From contig DAIDMG010000003.1 of the NCBI GenBank assembly GCA_027449105.1, positions 1-60,648 of the forward strand: a stretch of DNA of 60,648 nucleotides, written 5' to 3'. The notes beneath the pieces are model-generated. The model did not search any database, had not been told where the DNA came from, and worked only from the letters and a program-made list of their open reading frames with translations. This DNA is from Acidiphilium sp. Its GTDB lineage: Bacteria > Pseudomonadota > Alphaproteobacteria > Acetobacterales > Acetobacteraceae. Numbering within the stretch: position 1 is the stretch's first letter; every line of letters begins with the position of its first letter. This document shows positions 30,617 to 42,383 of this stretch, one piece after another. The position numbers and the translations under genes are program-made.

Positions 30617-32461
30617 ATGACCGAAACAACCCGCGCTGCTCGTGCGAAGAATGCCCGGGCTACTATAGTCTCTCTGTTGCCGTATCTCTGGCCAAAAGGC
30701 GAGGCCGGCCTGCGCTTCAGGATGGTATTCGCGATCCTCTCATTGATCGCGGCAAAGCTTGCAGTGGTAACCGTCCCGATTGTTTATTCCCGCGCAGTCA
30801 ACGCTCTTTCCCCTTCGGCTGGTCCTCTTGCGATTCCTGCGGCGCTGATCGTCGCATACGGGTTGTTACGGGTCACGGCGGCCGGATTCGGGGAATTGCG
30901 CGATGCGCTGTTCTCCGCGGTTCAGCAGCGCGCGGCCCGCGCCGTTGGGCGCGAAACATTCGAGCATCTGCACGGATTGTCGCTTCGATTTCATCTCGAC
31001 CGACAGACCGGCGGCCTGTCCAGAATGATACTGCGCGGAACGACCGGGATTCAGACCGTATTACGTCTGGCGACATTTCAGGTCGTGCCTACATTCTTTG
31101 AATTAGTCCTTACGATCGGCATTCTTTGGCACATCTTTGATTGGCGGTACGCAATGGTCACGTTGCTGGCCGTCGGCGCTTATATGGCGTTCACCTTCTC
31201 GTTCACTGCATGGCGTGTGCGATTCCGACGTCAGATGAATGAGACCGATAATGCTGCCCAGACGAAGGCGATTGATTCGCTTCTAAATTTCGAAACGGTA
31301 AAATATTTTGGCAATGAAACTCACGAGACTCATCGGTTCGACGACAGCCTAGCTCGTTATGAGCAGGCAGCAGTCAAATCGCAATTGACGCTGAGCGTGC
31401 TCAACGTTGGCCAGGCCATCATCATTGCAGTGGGACTGACAATCATGATGCTTATGGCGGCCCACGGCGTCTCTCAAGGAAGGCTAAATGTGGGCCAGTT
31501 CGTGCTGGTTAACACGTACCTCATGCAGTTGTACCAGCCCCTCAACTTTCTGGGCTTTGTCTATCGCGAGTTCAATCAGGGACTTGTTGATATGGAGCAG
31601 ATGTTTTCCCTAATGCGCACCGATCGGGATATCACGGATCGACCCAGCGCGGGCGTTATGCCTGCACGCGGCGGACCGATTTCGGTAGAGTTTCGAGATG
31701 TCCGATTCGGGTATGATTCGGCTCGCGAGATACTGCACGGCATTTCGTTCCTGGCGGAGCCTGGGCGCAAGGTGGCGCTGGTCGGCCCGACCGGGTCTGG
31801 CAAGTCAACTATCTCGCGTTTGCTGTTTCGCTTTTACGATGTGACACATGGCGCTGTCCTGGTTGATGGGGTTGACGTTCGTGACCTGACCCAAGACAGT
31901 CTACGTCGTGCGATCGGTGTCGTGCCGCAGGACACAGTGCTATTTAACGACACGATTCGCTACAACATTGCTTATGGGAGGCCGAATGCCTCTGGTGCAG
32001 AGATCGAGGAGGCTGCGAGACTTGCGCAGATTCACGAGTTTATTCTTTCACTCCCTGAAGGATATGCTACTCGGGTCGGTGAGCGGGGGCTGAAACTTTC
32101 AGGCGGAGAAAAACAGCGCGTTGCGATCGCTCGCACCATTCTAAAGAATCCGCGTCTGTTGATTCTTGATGAGGCAACAAGCGCGCTGGATACGGCAACC
32201 GAGCAGGAGATCGGTACGGCACTCCGCCAGGTCGCGCGCGACCGGACAACTCTGGTTATCGCACATCGGCTTTCTACGGTAATCGATGCGGATGAGATCT
32301 TGGTCCTTCGGGAGGGCAAGATCGTAGAACGTGGAACGCATGCGCAGTTGCTGGGAGCTAGCGGCACCTACGCTGCGATGTGGGCGGCACAATCGGAAAT
32401 GGCCGACCTTGGCAGCGGTTCGTTCCGCGACACCACGCAGGCGACACAGGCGGCTGAGTAA
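30617..32461 (+). CDS. ATM1-type ABC transporter (mitochondrial/alphaproteobacterial heavy-metal/Fe-S exporter family)
   Basis: Fused TMD-NBD; NxxTxxAKAIDSLLNFETVKYFGNETHE, GPTGSGKSTISRLLFRFYD, LSGGEKQRVAIARTILKNPRLLILDEATSALD. Confidence 0.92.
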   Translation: MTETTRAARAKNARATIVSLLPYLWPKGEAGLRFRMVFAILSLIAAKLAVVTVPIVYSRAVNALSPSAGPLAIPAALIVAYGLLRVTAAGFGELRDALFSAVQQRAARAVGRETFEHLHGLSLRFHLDRQTGGLSRMILRGTTGIQTVLRLATFQVVPTFFELVLTIGILWHIFDWRYAMVTLLAVGAYMAFTFSFTAWRVRFRRQMNETDNAAQTKAIDSLLNFETVKYFGNETHETHRFDDSLARYEQAAVKSQLTLSVLNVGQAIIIAVGLTIMMLMAAHGVSQGRLNVGQFVLVNTYLMQLYQPLNFLGFVYREFNQGLVDMEQMFSLMRTDRDITDRPSAGVMPARGGPISVEFRDVRFGYDSAREILHGISFLAEPGRKVALVGPTGSGKSTISRLLFRFYDVTHGAVLVDGVDVRDLTQDSLRRAIGVVPQDTVLFNDTIRYNIAYGRPNASGAEIEEAARLAQIHEFILSLPEGYATRVGERGLKLSGGEKQRVAIARTILKNPRLLILDEATSALDTATEQEIGTALRQVARDRTTLVIAHRLSTVIDADEILVLREGKIVERGTHAQLLGASGTYAAMWAAQSEMADLGSGSFRDTTQATQAAE

Positions 32462-32824
32462 TGAGACCCTGCAACATTTTCCTCGGGTTGTCAGTTCGGT
32501 ATCCGGCTACCGCGTTTTATTCTGAGCGCACTGCACTACCGAGGATAACGCGATCGCTGAAATTGCGCGATCGTACGTGAGACGACAACCTAGCATGATT
32601 GTTGACCGGCCGATGAAGAACAGTAGGGGGGAGTTTATAGGGAGCGCGATCGCATTGTCGTTCTGGACCAAGGAGGGTTTACTCATGATGATCCAGCGGA
32701 TGAGAGATATCACGGGAGCCGTGCGCAGCCACTGAAAGCATCGGTGCGGCGACCTGGTTGATGTCGGCAGACTGTTGCATCGGTTGCACTTGCTTGCACA
32801 CCCCATACTGTACAGAATGCTTTA

Positions 32825-33694
32825 ATGAATGGATCGGGAATCCGGATCGGCGTAATTCAGATGGCGCCGAATTCTGACAAGGCGGGCAACATTGATCGCG
32901 CGCGGCGCCTCATCGATCAGATGATGGCCTCTGATCGTCCCGACATCGTTGCACTCCCAGAAATGTGGAGTTGTCTTGGTGGCGATCGCGCTACAAAATT
33001 TGCTGCAGCGGAGAGATTGCCCGACCAAGGCGGTACTGGTGGCCAGGCATACGAATTCCTGCGTGATATGGCGCGTACTCATCACGTTTATCTTCATGGA
33101 GGCTCGATTGCGGAGCTGGCTAGCGGGTCCTGCTCTGGTGGGGTCGGCGGGAGGCTTTTTAACACTACCGTTTTTTTTGACCAGGATGGTCGAGAGGTTG
33201 GCCGCTACCGTAAGATCCATCTCTTCGACATGGTTGCGCCGGATGGTCAAGGATATCGAGAAACCGCCGTGTACGGTGCCGGTGACGATGTCGTCACGAT
33301 AAAGGTTGGGGATTGGAATGTTGGTCTCACTATTTGTTATGATCTGCGTTTTCCTGAGTTGTTCCTCGCACTTCGTCGAGCTGGCGCAGATTTGATCATG
33401 GTTCCAGCAGCGTTCACCTGGCAAACTGGGAAAGATCATTGGGAGGTTCTGCTGCGAGCACGTGCAATCGAGACGCAGTGTTATGTTGCTGCCCCCGCTT
33501 GTGAAGGTACGCATTTCGATGGCTCGAACGAGGCGCGAGTGACTTATGGGAACTCGATGATCATTGATCCGTGGGGGATGGTCGCGGCCCGTGCGGGCGA
33601 GGGGGCGGGTTTTTGCACAGCCCGGTTGGATATGGAGCGGCTTAGGAAAATTCGGCGTGATATGCCCGTCTTTGAACACCGGAGACTGATTTGA
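32825..33694 (+). CDS. Carbon-nitrogen hydrolase (nitrilase/omega-amidase NIT-like family)
   Basis: Glu-Lys-Cys triad contexts [28 protein letters not shown]. Confidence 0.92.
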   Translation: MNGSGIRIGVIQMAPNSDKAGNIDRARRLIDQMMASDRPDIVALPEMWSCLGGDRATKFAAAERLPDQGGTGGQAYEFLRDMARTHHVYLHGGSIAELASGSCSGGVGGRLFNTTVFFDQDGREVGRYRKIHLFDMVAPDGQGYRETAVYGAGDDVVTIKVGDWNVGLTICYDLRFPELFLALRRAGADLIMVPAAFTWQTGKDHWEVLLRARAIETQCYVAAPACEGTHFDGSNEARVTYGNSMIIDPWGMVAARAGEGAGFCTARLDMERLRKIRRDMPVFEHRRLI

Positions 33695-34452
33695 CCGCAA
33701 TACATTTCACCGCAGCCAAGACCGATCCGGCGCAGGCAGCTTATCAGAGTCTTACGGCGCTTTATGGTAATACACCCCTTGATCGAGCCAACGTCATCGT
33801 CGCGCTTGGCGGCGATGGGCTGATGCTTGAAACGATCCACAACACCCTCAATCGGGATGTGCCGATCTACGGCATGAATTGTGGTTCCGTCGGCTTTCTG
33901 ATGAATGATTTCGCCGAGACCGATCTGCCCGCGCGGATCGCGGTTGCACAAAGCAATGAATTGTACCCGTTGCGGATGCACGCGGTGACACAATCCGGCG
34001 GTGTTGACGAGGCGCTGGCGTTCAACGAGGTGGCGCTCTTGCGTGAATTGCGTCAAGCGGCGAAAATTCGCATCTCCATCGATGGCACGGTTCGTGTGCC
34101 GGAATTGATATGTGATGGTGTGCTGATCTCCACTCCCGCAGGATCAACAGCCTACAATCTATCGGCCCATGGACCAATTGTGCCGCTTTCTGCCAACTTG
34201 CTTCCGCTGACGCCGATTTCGGCATTTCGGCCACGCCGTTGGCGTGGAGCGCTGCTTCCATCCGACAGTGACGTTTTGTTTGAGATACTGGAACCCGAAA
34301 AGAGACCGGTTGCGGCTGTCGCCGATTTCACGGAGGTACGCAACATCCTAAACGTCGCTGTGAGTGAAGACCGTGGTGTGCGGGCGCGGATCCTGTCTGA
34401 TCCGGACCGCGCATTATCTGAACGGATTATCCGCGAGCAGTTTACCGTTTAA
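33691..34452 (+). CDS. nadK: NAD kinase (TTG start overlapping preceding stop)
   Basis: [52 protein letters not shown]. Confidence 0.95.
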   Translation: MTAIHFTAAKTDPAQAAYQSLTALYGNTPLDRANVIVALGGDGLMLETIHNTLNRDVPIYGMNCGSVGFLMNDFAETDLPARIAVAQSNELYPLRMHAVTQSGGVDEALAFNEVALLRELRQAAKIRISIDGTVRVPELICDGVLISTPAGSTAYNLSAHGPIVPLSANLLPLTPISAFRPRRWRGALLPSDSDVLFEILEPEKRPVAAVADFTEVRNILNVAVSEDRGVRARILSDPDRALSERIIREQFTV

Positions 34453-34482
34453 GCTCCCTGAGTTTGGCGAGTGGAACATGCA

Positions 34483-35466
34483 TCACCTTAGCAGATGCAA
34501 AATCGCATGACGTTCTTCTTCGAGTTCACCAAGCGTCAAAGCAAACCGCGAGCGGGAAAAATCATCCAGTTCGAGACCTGCGATGCGAATAATTCGGCCA
34601 GCATCGCTTGTTACGGGCACTCCAAATATTATCCCTTCGGGGATTCCATAGCTGCCATCCGAGGCAAGAGCCATTGATACCCAGCGACCCTGTGAGCCTA
34701 GTACCCAGTCGCGGACGTGGTCTATCGCGGCGTTGGCTGCTGAGGCTGCCGACGATGCGCCGCGTGCCTCGATTACAGCGGCGCCGCGTTTAGCGATTGT
34801 CGGAATGAAGATTTCATGATTCCAGACCTCATCATCAATCATGCGGGGCAAGCTTTTTCCAGCAATTTCGGCAAAGCGATAGTCGGGATACATTGTGGGG
34901 GAATGATTTCCCCATACAATCATTTTTCTTACGTCGCCGACGTTCACGCCAGCTTTTGCTGCCAGCATCGAGACGGCCCGGTTGTGATCGAGGCGGATCA
35001 TCGCAGAGAAGCAATCCGACGAGAGATCAGGGGCTGATTTCATGGCGATATAGGCGTTGGTATTGGCCGGATTGCCGACAACCAGGATCCGTGCAGAGCG
35101 CTTTGCCGCTTCATTCAAGGCGCGTCCCTGCGCGGTGAAGATTTCAGCGTTTGTACCAAGCAGATCCTTGCGTTCCATTCCCTTGCTGCGGGGGCGAGCC
35201 CCGACCAAAAAGGCAATATCGATGTCCTGAAAAGCGACCTTGGCGTCGTCGGTGGCGGTCATGCCAGCGAGCGCGGGGAAGGCGCAATCCTCCAGTTCCA
35301 TCATCACTCCTTTGAGAACGCCCTGCATGTTCGGCAGGTCTAGTAAATTCAGGATGACGGGCTGCTCATGCCCGAGTAGCGCCCCACTCGCGATCCGAAA
35401 AACCAGTGCGTACGCTATCTGGCCGGCTGCGCCGGTAACAGCAATGCGTATTGGGGATTTGGCCAT
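34483..35466 (-). CDS. mdh: Malate dehydrogenase
   Basis: [74 protein letters not shown]. Confidence 0.95.
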   Translation of the reverse strand: MAKSPIRIAVTGAAGQIAYALVFRIASGALLGHEQPVILNLLDLPNMQGVLKGVMMELEDCAFPALAGMTATDDAKVAFQDIDIAFLVGARPRSKGMERKDLLGTNAEIFTAQGRALNEAAKRSARILVVGNPANTNAYIAMKSAPDLSSDCFSAMIRLDHNRAVSMLAAKAGVNVGDVRKMIVWGNHSPTMYPDYRFAEIAGKSLPRMIDDEVWNHEIFIPTIAKRGAAVIEARGASSAASAANAAIDHVRDWVLGSQGRWVSMALASDGSYGIPEGIIFGVPVTSDAGRIIRIAGLELDDFSRSRFALTLGELEEERHAILHLLR

Positions 35467-35587
35467 GGGAACTCCTTCGGGAATGCGGCGTATGACGCGT
35501 ATAAAAAGGGGCATGCACTGATAAACCGCGTGACTATCGCCCGCAGCCTCTTGTGGTCAAGCAGCGTTTACGCTCATGCTACGAAAC

Positions 35588-36163
35588 ATGAAGACACCGC
35601 CTGCATTACCGGTGCCGCCTGACCGGGATTCGTTACGGGCCTACGCCTTGGCGTACCTGGCACGGTTTGAAGCGAGCGAGGCGGGGCTGGCGCGAATCCT
35701 TCGGAGGCGCATTGAGCGCTGGGTGCGTGGTGCCGAACGCGCGGGATTGACCAGAGAGGCGATCGCCGAATCAGTTCTTGTGGCACGGGAAGCAATCCCT
35801 GTGATTGTTGTAGCGTTGCGAAGCGCTGGGTTGGTTAACGACGCCGATTTTGCTGCCAACCGGGCGCGTCGGCTCTTCCGATCGGGCAAGTCTCGCGGGG
35901 CGGTACTGGCCAATCTCGAGGCGCACGGAATCGACGCGGGGCTAGCGAGGGAGGTAGTGCCCGAGCATGCAGACCGAAACTTGGCCGCTGCCTGCGTGGT
36001 TCTGCGACGCCGGCGGTTTCCGCCTTTCGGAACGGCCGATCGGCAACGAGCGCTCGCCTTACTGGCCCGGGCTGGGTTTAGTCGCAGGATTGCTGAGTCT
36101 GCCATGGCGATGGATATGGAGGCGGCAGAGGCGCTGATCGCGTCATTCCGCGATAACCTGTGA
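35588..36163 (+). CDS. recX: RecX-family regulatory protein
   Basis: YALAYLARFEASEAGLARILRRRIERW, DADFAANRARRLFRSGKSRGAVLANLEAHGID, QRALALLARAGFSRRIAE. Confidence 0.82.
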   Translation: MKTPPALPVPPDRDSLRAYALAYLARFEASEAGLARILRRRIERWVRGAERAGLTREAIAESVLVAREAIPVIVVALRSAGLVNDADFAANRARRLFRSGKSRGAVLANLEAHGIDAGLAREVVPEHADRNLAAACVVLRRRRFPPFGTADRQRALALLARAGFSRRIAESAMAMDMEAAEALIASFRDNL

Positions 36164-36521
36164 TCGCGACACCAGCCTTGGATTGGACTCGATAGTGCTT
36201 TCTTCGCGCTTATGTGCGGCTACCCGGGGAAGCTTTTTGGGAAGGCGAGAACTCAGGACGGTGGCCGGGACGTAAGGGCTCATTGAAGTGATGCGGCAGG
36301 TTTCAGCATTATCGGTTGGCAATTACCGGCGCGTCGTCCGTTGATGCGGGAGTGGAAAACGATTGTTTCCCCTAATTTGACAGCAGGCTCTTGATCCCAT
36401 AGGTGGTCCAGCATTGCCGGGAATGTGGACGGACCTACGGGGTCTGCGCCCGCCCGCTCGTCCTGCAAGGATGAGAGGGACTACCGGTACAAAATGTTTG
36501 CAAAGAATTAAGGAGACCGCT

Positions 36522-37136
36522 TTGACCAAGCGCACTGCGAGTAAGTACAAAGTCAACCGTCGCCTAGGGGTCAACCTGTGGGGGCGAGCAAAGTCACCGA
36601 TTAACAAACGTGACTACGGCCCCGGCCAGCATGGCCAGCGCCGGAAGAAGCCATCGGATTACGGTGTTCAGTTGATGGCAAAACAAAAGCTTCGCGCTTA
36701 CTATGGCAATATCAGCGAAAAGCAATTCTATCGCTACTACGAGGAGGCTGGTCGCCGTCGCGGTGATACGTCGGAGAACCTTATCGAGCTCCTCGAGCGG
36801 CGCCTTGACTCCGTGATCTATCGGCTGAAATTTGCCGTCACGCCGTTTGCGGCGCGGCAATTCGTAAGCCACGGGCACATCCTCGTGAACGGTAAACGCG
36901 TGAATATTCCGTCCTATCAGGTGCGAGACGGTGACATTATTGAGGTTCGTGAGAAATCCAAACAGATTGCCGCTCTACTCGATGCCGCGCAGAGCGCAGA
37001 ACGTGACGTTCCGGAATATCTGGAGGTTGATCACCGAGCGATGAAGGGGAGGTATATCCGTGCCCCGAAGCTTGTTGACGTGCCGTATCCTGTGCAGATG
37101 GAGCCAAACTTGGTCGTCGAGTTTTACTCCCGCTAG
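36522..37136 (+). CDS. rpsD: 30S ribosomal protein S4 (TTG start)
   Basis: [57 protein letters not shown] before TTG at 36522. Confidence 0.95.
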   Translation: MTKRTASKYKVNRRLGVNLWGRAKSPINKRDYGPGQHGQRRKKPSDYGVQLMAKQKLRAYYGNISEKQFYRYYEEAGRRRGDTSENLIELLERRLDSVIYRLKFAVTPFAARQFVSHGHILVNGKRVNIPSYQVRDGDIIEVREKSKQIAALLDAAQSAERDVPEYLEVDHRAMKGRYIRAPKLVDVPYPVQMEPNLVVEFYSR

Positions 37137-37145
37137 GCATACAGC

Positions 37146-37184
37146 CCGGCCACACCCGCTTTGTGGAAGTGGCCGGCAACGTTT
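37146..37184 (+). terminator. Probable intrinsic terminator between convergent rpsD and panB
   Basis: CCGGCCAC (37146-37153) ... GTGGCCGG (37169-37176) stem followed by CAACGTTTTG. Confidence 0.55.
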
Positions 37185-37187
37185 TGA

Positions 37188-38003
37188 TCAACGCTTTGGC
37201 GGAAATACTTGATTCCTGATCTCCCCGGCGTACGTTGCAATTGCGTCGGTGATCAGTCGCGCTCCATCAAGATAACGTTTGGCGAATGCAGGCACGTACT
37301 CGGCGTCGAGCCCCAGCACATCATGTAATACCAGGATTTGAGCATCGGTATCCGGGCCGGCTCCGATACCGATGGTGGGAATAGAGGAGCGTTTCGTGAT
37401 TTCTGCGGCGAGTGGGCCAGGAATCGCCTCCATCAGCAGCATTCTGGCTCCCGCTGCTATCAGTGCGTCCGCGTCCGCGATCAACTTGGCTGCCGCAGCT
37501 TCCGTAGTTCCCTGACGTTTGAAGCCGCCATACTGTCGAACATGCTGCGGCGTAAGGCCGATGTGGGCACAGATTGGAATCGCCCGGTCGGCAAGAAACG
37601 CCACCGTCTCGATCATTGGCGCACCACCCTCGAGCTTAATGATGTCTGCTCCCGCCTTCATCAGCGCCGCTGCGCTTGTAAACGCCTGTTGTGGGCCCGA
37701 TTCGAAACTGCCGAATGGCAAGTCGGCCATAATCAGACAAAGAGGTGCACCGCGTGCCACCATTTCGGTGTGGTAGATCATTTGATCGAGGCTGACACGT
37801 AGCGTATCGCGTTCTCCTTGTACCGTCATGCCAAGGGAGTCGCCGATCAGAATGCCGTCGATCCCTGCAGACTGCGCAAGTCGCGCAAATGCAAAATCAT
37901 AAGCTGTGATCCAGGCGCGCACTTCGCCGGCGTGTTTGGCTCGATCCCACCCTGCAATCGACTTGCGCGACGTCCTGGTGTTGGGGTTGGTTTGCCCGGT
38001 CAC
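37188..38003 (-). CDS. panB: 3-methyl-2-oxobutanoate hydroxymethyltransferase (GTG start)
   Basis: WITAYDFAFARLAQSAGIDGILIGDSLGMTVQGERDTLRVSLDQMIYHTEMVARG, ADLPFGSF, GIGAGPDTDAQILVLHDVLGL; start overlaps upstream stop as GTGA. Confidence 0.95.
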   Translation of the reverse strand: MTGQTNPNTRTSRKSIAGWDRAKHAGEVRAWITAYDFAFARLAQSAGIDGILIGDSLGMTVQGERDTLRVSLDQMIYHTEMVARGAPLCLIMADLPFGSFESGPQQAFTSAAALMKAGADIIKLEGGAPMIETVAFLADRAIPICAHIGLTPQHVRQYGGFKRQGTTEAAAAKLIADADALIAAGARMLLMEAIPGPLAAEITKRSSIPTIGIGAGPDTDAQILVLHDVLGLDAEYVPAFAKRYLDGARLITDAIATYAGEIRNQVFPPKR

Positions 38004-38626
38004 GCGTCGTTCTCCTTGATCGGCAAGACTTGGTTGGCTTCTACATGGTGAAGGGTGCCCGACGCCACGTCGAAATAAAAGCCTAGAAGCTGCAACTGAC
38101 CTGCTTCGTGGGCCGATTTTACCCATGGAAACGACTCAAGATTTTCCAATGAAACTCGAACGTTCTCGATTTCGCAGCACCGCAGTGCTGCATCACGATC
38201 GTGCGGGTGGGCAGCAAGCGCCCGACGGCGAGCAGGCTCGGCAATTTGCACCCATGGGGCGACGAAATCCCTAGCATTTGTCGGCGCGCCGTGCATCAGG
38301 GCAGCTACACCACCACAGGAACTGTGGCCGAAAACCGCAATACGTTTAACCTCCAGAACCCGGACCGCAAATTCGATTGCAGCGGAAGTTCCGTGAAAAG
38401 CTCCATCGGGCATATACGGTGGAACAAGGTTGGCGATGTTACGAAGCGAAAAAATCTCGCCCGGTGATCCGTCAATGATCATCTCGGGAGCCACCCGGGA
38501 GTCACTGCACGCGATGGCAAGAGTATGGGGCTGCTGACCGTATCGGGCCAGGTTTTCCAAATTGTGGCGTTCGACAAGCCATCGGTTTGCACGGAACCGA
38601 CGATAACCTCTGATCAGCTCTTCCAT
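38000..38626 (-). CDS. Beta-class carbonic anhydrase
   Basis: LAIACSDSRVAPEMI, GEIFSLRNIANLVPP, VFGHSSCGGVAAL zinc-site motifs. Confidence 0.94.
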   Translation of the reverse strand: MEELIRGYRRFRANRWLVERHNLENLARYGQQPHTLAIACSDSRVAPEMIIDGSPGEIFSLRNIANLVPPYMPDGAFHGTSAAIEFAVRVLEVKRIAVFGHSSCGGVAALMHGAPTNARDFVAPWVQIAEPARRRALAAHPHDRDAALRCCEIENVRVSLENLESFPWVKSAHEAGQLQLLGFYFDVASGTLHHVEANQVLPIKENDA

Positions 38627-39418
38627 ACGACAAGCTTCCGATTATCCGCTGCTTTTTTGGTATACTATATTTGGTATTATTTCGCAATCTTTGTTATCCC
38701 GAAATCCCCTCAACGCATCGGTAAATCAACCGGATCTAATTATGTACGGAATTATGCGTACGAAAGGCAGATGGTTGATGGTCCGGATAATTATTTGCTC
38801 CATTTTGAAAGAGCGAGCAGGCCGGCGAGGAAAAAGTAAGAAGGTCACCGAACAACGGCTTCGGATATGAAGCCAACGAGATTACGAGAGTTCGCGCGCA
38901 GCTTCACTCTTTTAGCTTGCCGTTTGAAGAACAGGTCAGGCGGAAGGGGCGGGAGGAGATGTATCCCGCGCATCCCGAGCTGCTACGGCTGGGGAGCGTG
39001 GATTTTGGATAGCTTGGGAGGTTGATGGGCTGGTTAAGGCGCGGGAGATGAAAAGGTGTCTGCCGTGAGTCACAAAATAATTTAACTGGCACGGTTGTCC
39101 GCGTGCTGACGCGTTCTTGTCGGTTCTGGGGTAGAATTACGTATGGCCGTTATAGGCCCTGCTCCGCGTATGACTGGCAGGGGCGCCCTGTGGGCCTTGC
39201 GCCTTTTCGAGTGCGAGCCTTGGATAGGGAGACATGACGCATGGAGCGGGAGACCAGAACCACAACACGACCGTGCTTAAGTTAAAAACAATCCTTGTGG
39301 GCTCTATCGTCATCGACCCACCCTCGCGGAAGCGCAGTGACACCCGGATCGGGTTGACTGGCGGGCTCTACCGCGATTGTGTCGGCGTGGCGTTTGTAAC
39401 CTGCTGTGAGAATATGGA

Positions 39419-40162
39419 ATGGAATGGGCCGATACGGCTATAATATTGGAATGTATCGGCTATGGCGAGAGCGATGTGCGAGCAATTGTATTCGCTGTAC
39501 AAGAAGGCGCGTGGCATGGTTTGGTGCGCGGTGGCGCAAGTCGGCGCCAGTCTGCGGTGTGGCAAGTGGGTAATGTAGTTGCGGCGCGGTGGATCGCGAG
39601 GTTGCCTGAACAGTTAGGTAATTTGACAGGGGAATTGGTGCATCCTGCAGCTGCGTTGGCAATGGGGCACCGCTTGGCTCTGACGGTGTTGCGGTCGGCC
39701 TGTGCGGTGGCGTCTGGCGCGTTGCCGGAGCGAGAACCTCATCCCGCGGCATTTGCGGGTCTTGCAGGACTTCTCGGCAGTGTAACGCTGCAAGAAACTA
39801 TTCTACCGCGCTATGTCGAATATGAACTTGGCCTGCTACGCGAGCTTGGCTACGGCCTTGATTTTTCCTCATGCGCAGTCACGGGTTTGACCGAGGGCTT
39901 GGCCTACGTTTCCCCTCGGTCGGGCAGGGCCGTGGCGGGCGTGGCGGCGGGCATATGGGCGCCTAGGTTGCTGGCATTGCCAAAGTTTCTTGTCACAGCC
40001 GATAAAGCAGACCTCGTGCAATGCCGCGATGGACTCTTACTTACCGGCCACTTCCTTGCTCGACATGTCTTCGGCACTCGTCACGCGCCGCTTCCCCCCG
40101 CACGCGTGGCCCTTTATGAACTGGTTGATCGAATGATGGAGGAGCAGGATCATGCTGGATGA
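39419..40162 (+). CDS. recO: DNA repair protein RecO
   Basis: [68 protein letters not shown]. Confidence 0.93.
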   Translation: MEWADTAIILECIGYGESDVRAIVFAVQEGAWHGLVRGGASRRQSAVWQVGNVVAARWIARLPEQLGNLTGELVHPAAALAMGHRLALTVLRSACAVASGALPEREPHPAAFAGLAGLLGSVTLQETILPRYVEYELGLLRELGYGLDFSSCAVTGLTEGLAYVSPRSGRAVAGVAAGIWAPRLLALPKFLVTADKADLVQCRDGLLLTGHFLARHVFGTRHAPLPPARVALYELVDRMMEEQDHAG

Positions 40163-42383
40163 CCGGATGGGCGTGGTCTACGACACCCCGCTCGCAGACG
40201 CATTATCAGAACGGTACCTATCGTACGCTCTCTCAACCATTATGTCCCGTTCGTTGCCCGATGTACGAGACGGATTAAAGCCGGTGCATCGTCGCCTAAT
40301 TCACGCGATGCGGCAATTGAAGTTGGATCCCGGAGCGGGGTTCAAGAAGTGCGCACGGGTTGTTGGTGACGTGATCGGCAAATACCATCCGCACGGTGAT
40401 GTCGCGGTTTATGAAGCTTTGGTACGATTGGCGCAGGACTTTACGCAACGCTACCCATTGATCGAAGGTCAGGGAAATTTTGGCAATGTGGACGGTGATA
40501 ATGCGGCGGCGATGCGTTATACGGAGAGTCGGCTAACAGCGGTCGCTGCGGCCATGCTCGAGGGAATTGACGAAGACGCCGTCGATTTCTACCCCACATA
40601 CGACAATGAAGACAGTGAGCCGGCGGTGTTGCCAGGCGCATTCCCAAATCTCCTTGCCAATGGCGCTGCCGGCATCGCCGTCGGAATGGCAACAAATATT
40701 CCGCCGCACAACGTTGGTGAAATTTGTGAGGCTGCGGCGTACCTGATCCAAAACCCGGGCGCGGATAGCAGGGTGTTATCGAGCTTTGTCAAAGGGCCGG
40801 ATTTCCCGACTGGCGGAGTCATTGCCGAAGACCCCGAAACACTGCATGTGGCATATGAAACTGGACGTGGTTCCATACGTGTCCGGGCTCGCTGGGCAAA
40901 GGTCGATCTCAAGGGCGGGCAGTGGCAAATCATCGTAACCGAAATTCCCTATCAGCTGCAGAAGTCGCGGTTGATCGAACAGGTCGCACAACTGCTCACG
41001 GACCGTAAACTGCCGTTGCTTGGTAATATTCGTGATGAGAGCGCCGAACAGATACGGATCGTATTGGAGCCCAAATCCAGGAACGTAGATCCAGGCGTGC
41101 TGATGGCGAGCCTTTTTCGTGCGACTGCCTTCGAGCAACGTTTCGCATTCAATATGAATGTACTGGATGCCGATCGGACCCCGCGATTGATGGGGCTGCG
41201 TGAAATGCTCAGGGCCTGGCTAGATCATCGTCACGATGTCTTGCTTAGGCGAACGCGTCACCGCCTTGCGACGATCTCGCGACGGATTGAGATTCTTGAT
41301 GGTTATCTCGCTGTTTTTCTTGATATTGACAAACTGATCGGGCTGATACGCTCGGAGGACGAGCCAAAAACGGCGATAATTCAGACATTTTCACTGACAG
41401 ATGTTCAAGCGGACGCGATCCTGAATATGCGATTACGGTCCCTGCGTCGGCTCGAGGAGATGGAGTTGCGTAAGGAACACAAGGCACTGTCTACAGAACG
41501 AAAGGGACTCAATGTACTGCTCGCGGACCCTCGGAAACGTTGGGAGCGCATTGAAGAAGAAGTCCACGATATTCCCCGTCGCTTTGGCGATGCCTCAATA
41601 GGCAGGCGCCGTACTGCGATCAGCGTGGCACCGGACGAACCAGTAATTGCTGCCGAGGCGCTGATTGAGCGAGAGCCTATTATGGCTATTCTCTCGGATA
41701 GAGGCTGGATCCGCGCAGTGAAGGGTGGATCTGCGAGTAACAGCGACTTGCGCTTCAAGGAAGGTGATCACCTGCGCGCTTTTCTGGCATGTGAAACAAC
41801 TGACAAAATTTCGCTTTTTGCGACGAACGGCCGATTTTATACGCTTCGGGCTGCTGATTTGCCGCGTGGCCGTGGCGATGGCCAGGCTATCCGATTGCTT
41901 CTGGATTTAAGCAATGAAGACGACATTGTCACGATGTTCGTGGCAGACCCTCGAGCGCGGTACTTGCTTGTCAGTAGTGCTGGGCGTGGCTTTATCACGG
42001 TAGGATCGGAATTATTGGCAGAAAAACGCACCGGTAAACAGCTTCTAACACTCCGTGGTGGCGAGGAAGCGGCACTTTGTTGCAAGGTGACGGGGGAGCA
42101 TCTAGCGGTGATTGGTCGAAATCGTAAGTTGTTGGTGTTTCCTTCTGAACAGATCCCGGAAATGGCAAAAGGTGCTGGTGTCATCCTGCAGAAATACAAA
42201 GATGGTGGATTCTCAGACGCGAAGTTTTTGAATTTGGCTGATGGACTAAGTTGGAAGAGTGGTGAGAGAACAAGAACAGAAACTAACCTTTCTCCGTGGA
42301 TTGGCACACGGGGGCAGGTAGGGAGATTGCCTCCCAATGGATTTCCGCGGAGCGGAAAATTCGGTGATGACGGAGCGCGTTAA
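40152..42383 (+). CDS. parC: DNA topoisomerase IV subunit A
   Basis: [91 protein letters not shown]. Confidence 0.96.
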   Translation: MLDDRMGVVYDTPLADALSERYLSYALSTIMSRSLPDVRDGLKPVHRRLIHAMRQLKLDPGAGFKKCARVVGDVIGKYHPHGDVAVYEALVRLAQDFTQRYPLIEGQGNFGNVDGDNAAAMRYTESRLTAVAAAMLEGIDEDAVDFYPTYDNEDSEPAVLPGAFPNLLANGAAGIAVGMATNIPPHNVGEICEAAAYLIQNPGADSRVLSSFVKGPDFPTGGVIAEDPETLHVAYETGRGSIRVRARWAKVDLKGGQWQIIVTEIPYQLQKSRLIEQVAQLLTDRKLPLLGNIRDESAEQIRIVLEPKSRNVDPGVLMASLFRATAFEQRFAFNMNVLDADRTPRLMGLREMLRAWLDHRHDVLLRRTRHRLATISRRIEILDGYLAVFLDIDKLIGLIRSEDEPKTAIIQTFSLTDVQADAILNMRLRSLRRLEEMELRKEHKALSTERKGLNVLLADPRKRWERIEEEVHDIPRRFGDASIGRRRTAISVAPDEPVIAAEALIEREPIMAILSDRGWIRAVKGGSASNSDLRFKEGDHLRAFLACETTDKISLFATNGRFYTLRAADLPRGRGDGQAIRLLLDLSNEDDIVTMFVADPRARYLLVSSAGRGFITVGSELLAEKRTGKQLLTLRGGEEAALCCKVTGEHLAVIGRNRKLLVFPSEQIPEMAKGAGVILQKYKDGGFSDAKFLNLADGLSWKSGERTRTETNLSPWIGTRGQVGRLPPNGFPRSGKFGDDGAR

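Noticed and set aside
32822-33700. 292-aa minus-strand ORF opposite the nitrilase-family gene
   Set aside because: Lacks any family motif; plus strand carries the full Glu-Lys-Cys nitrilase signatures.
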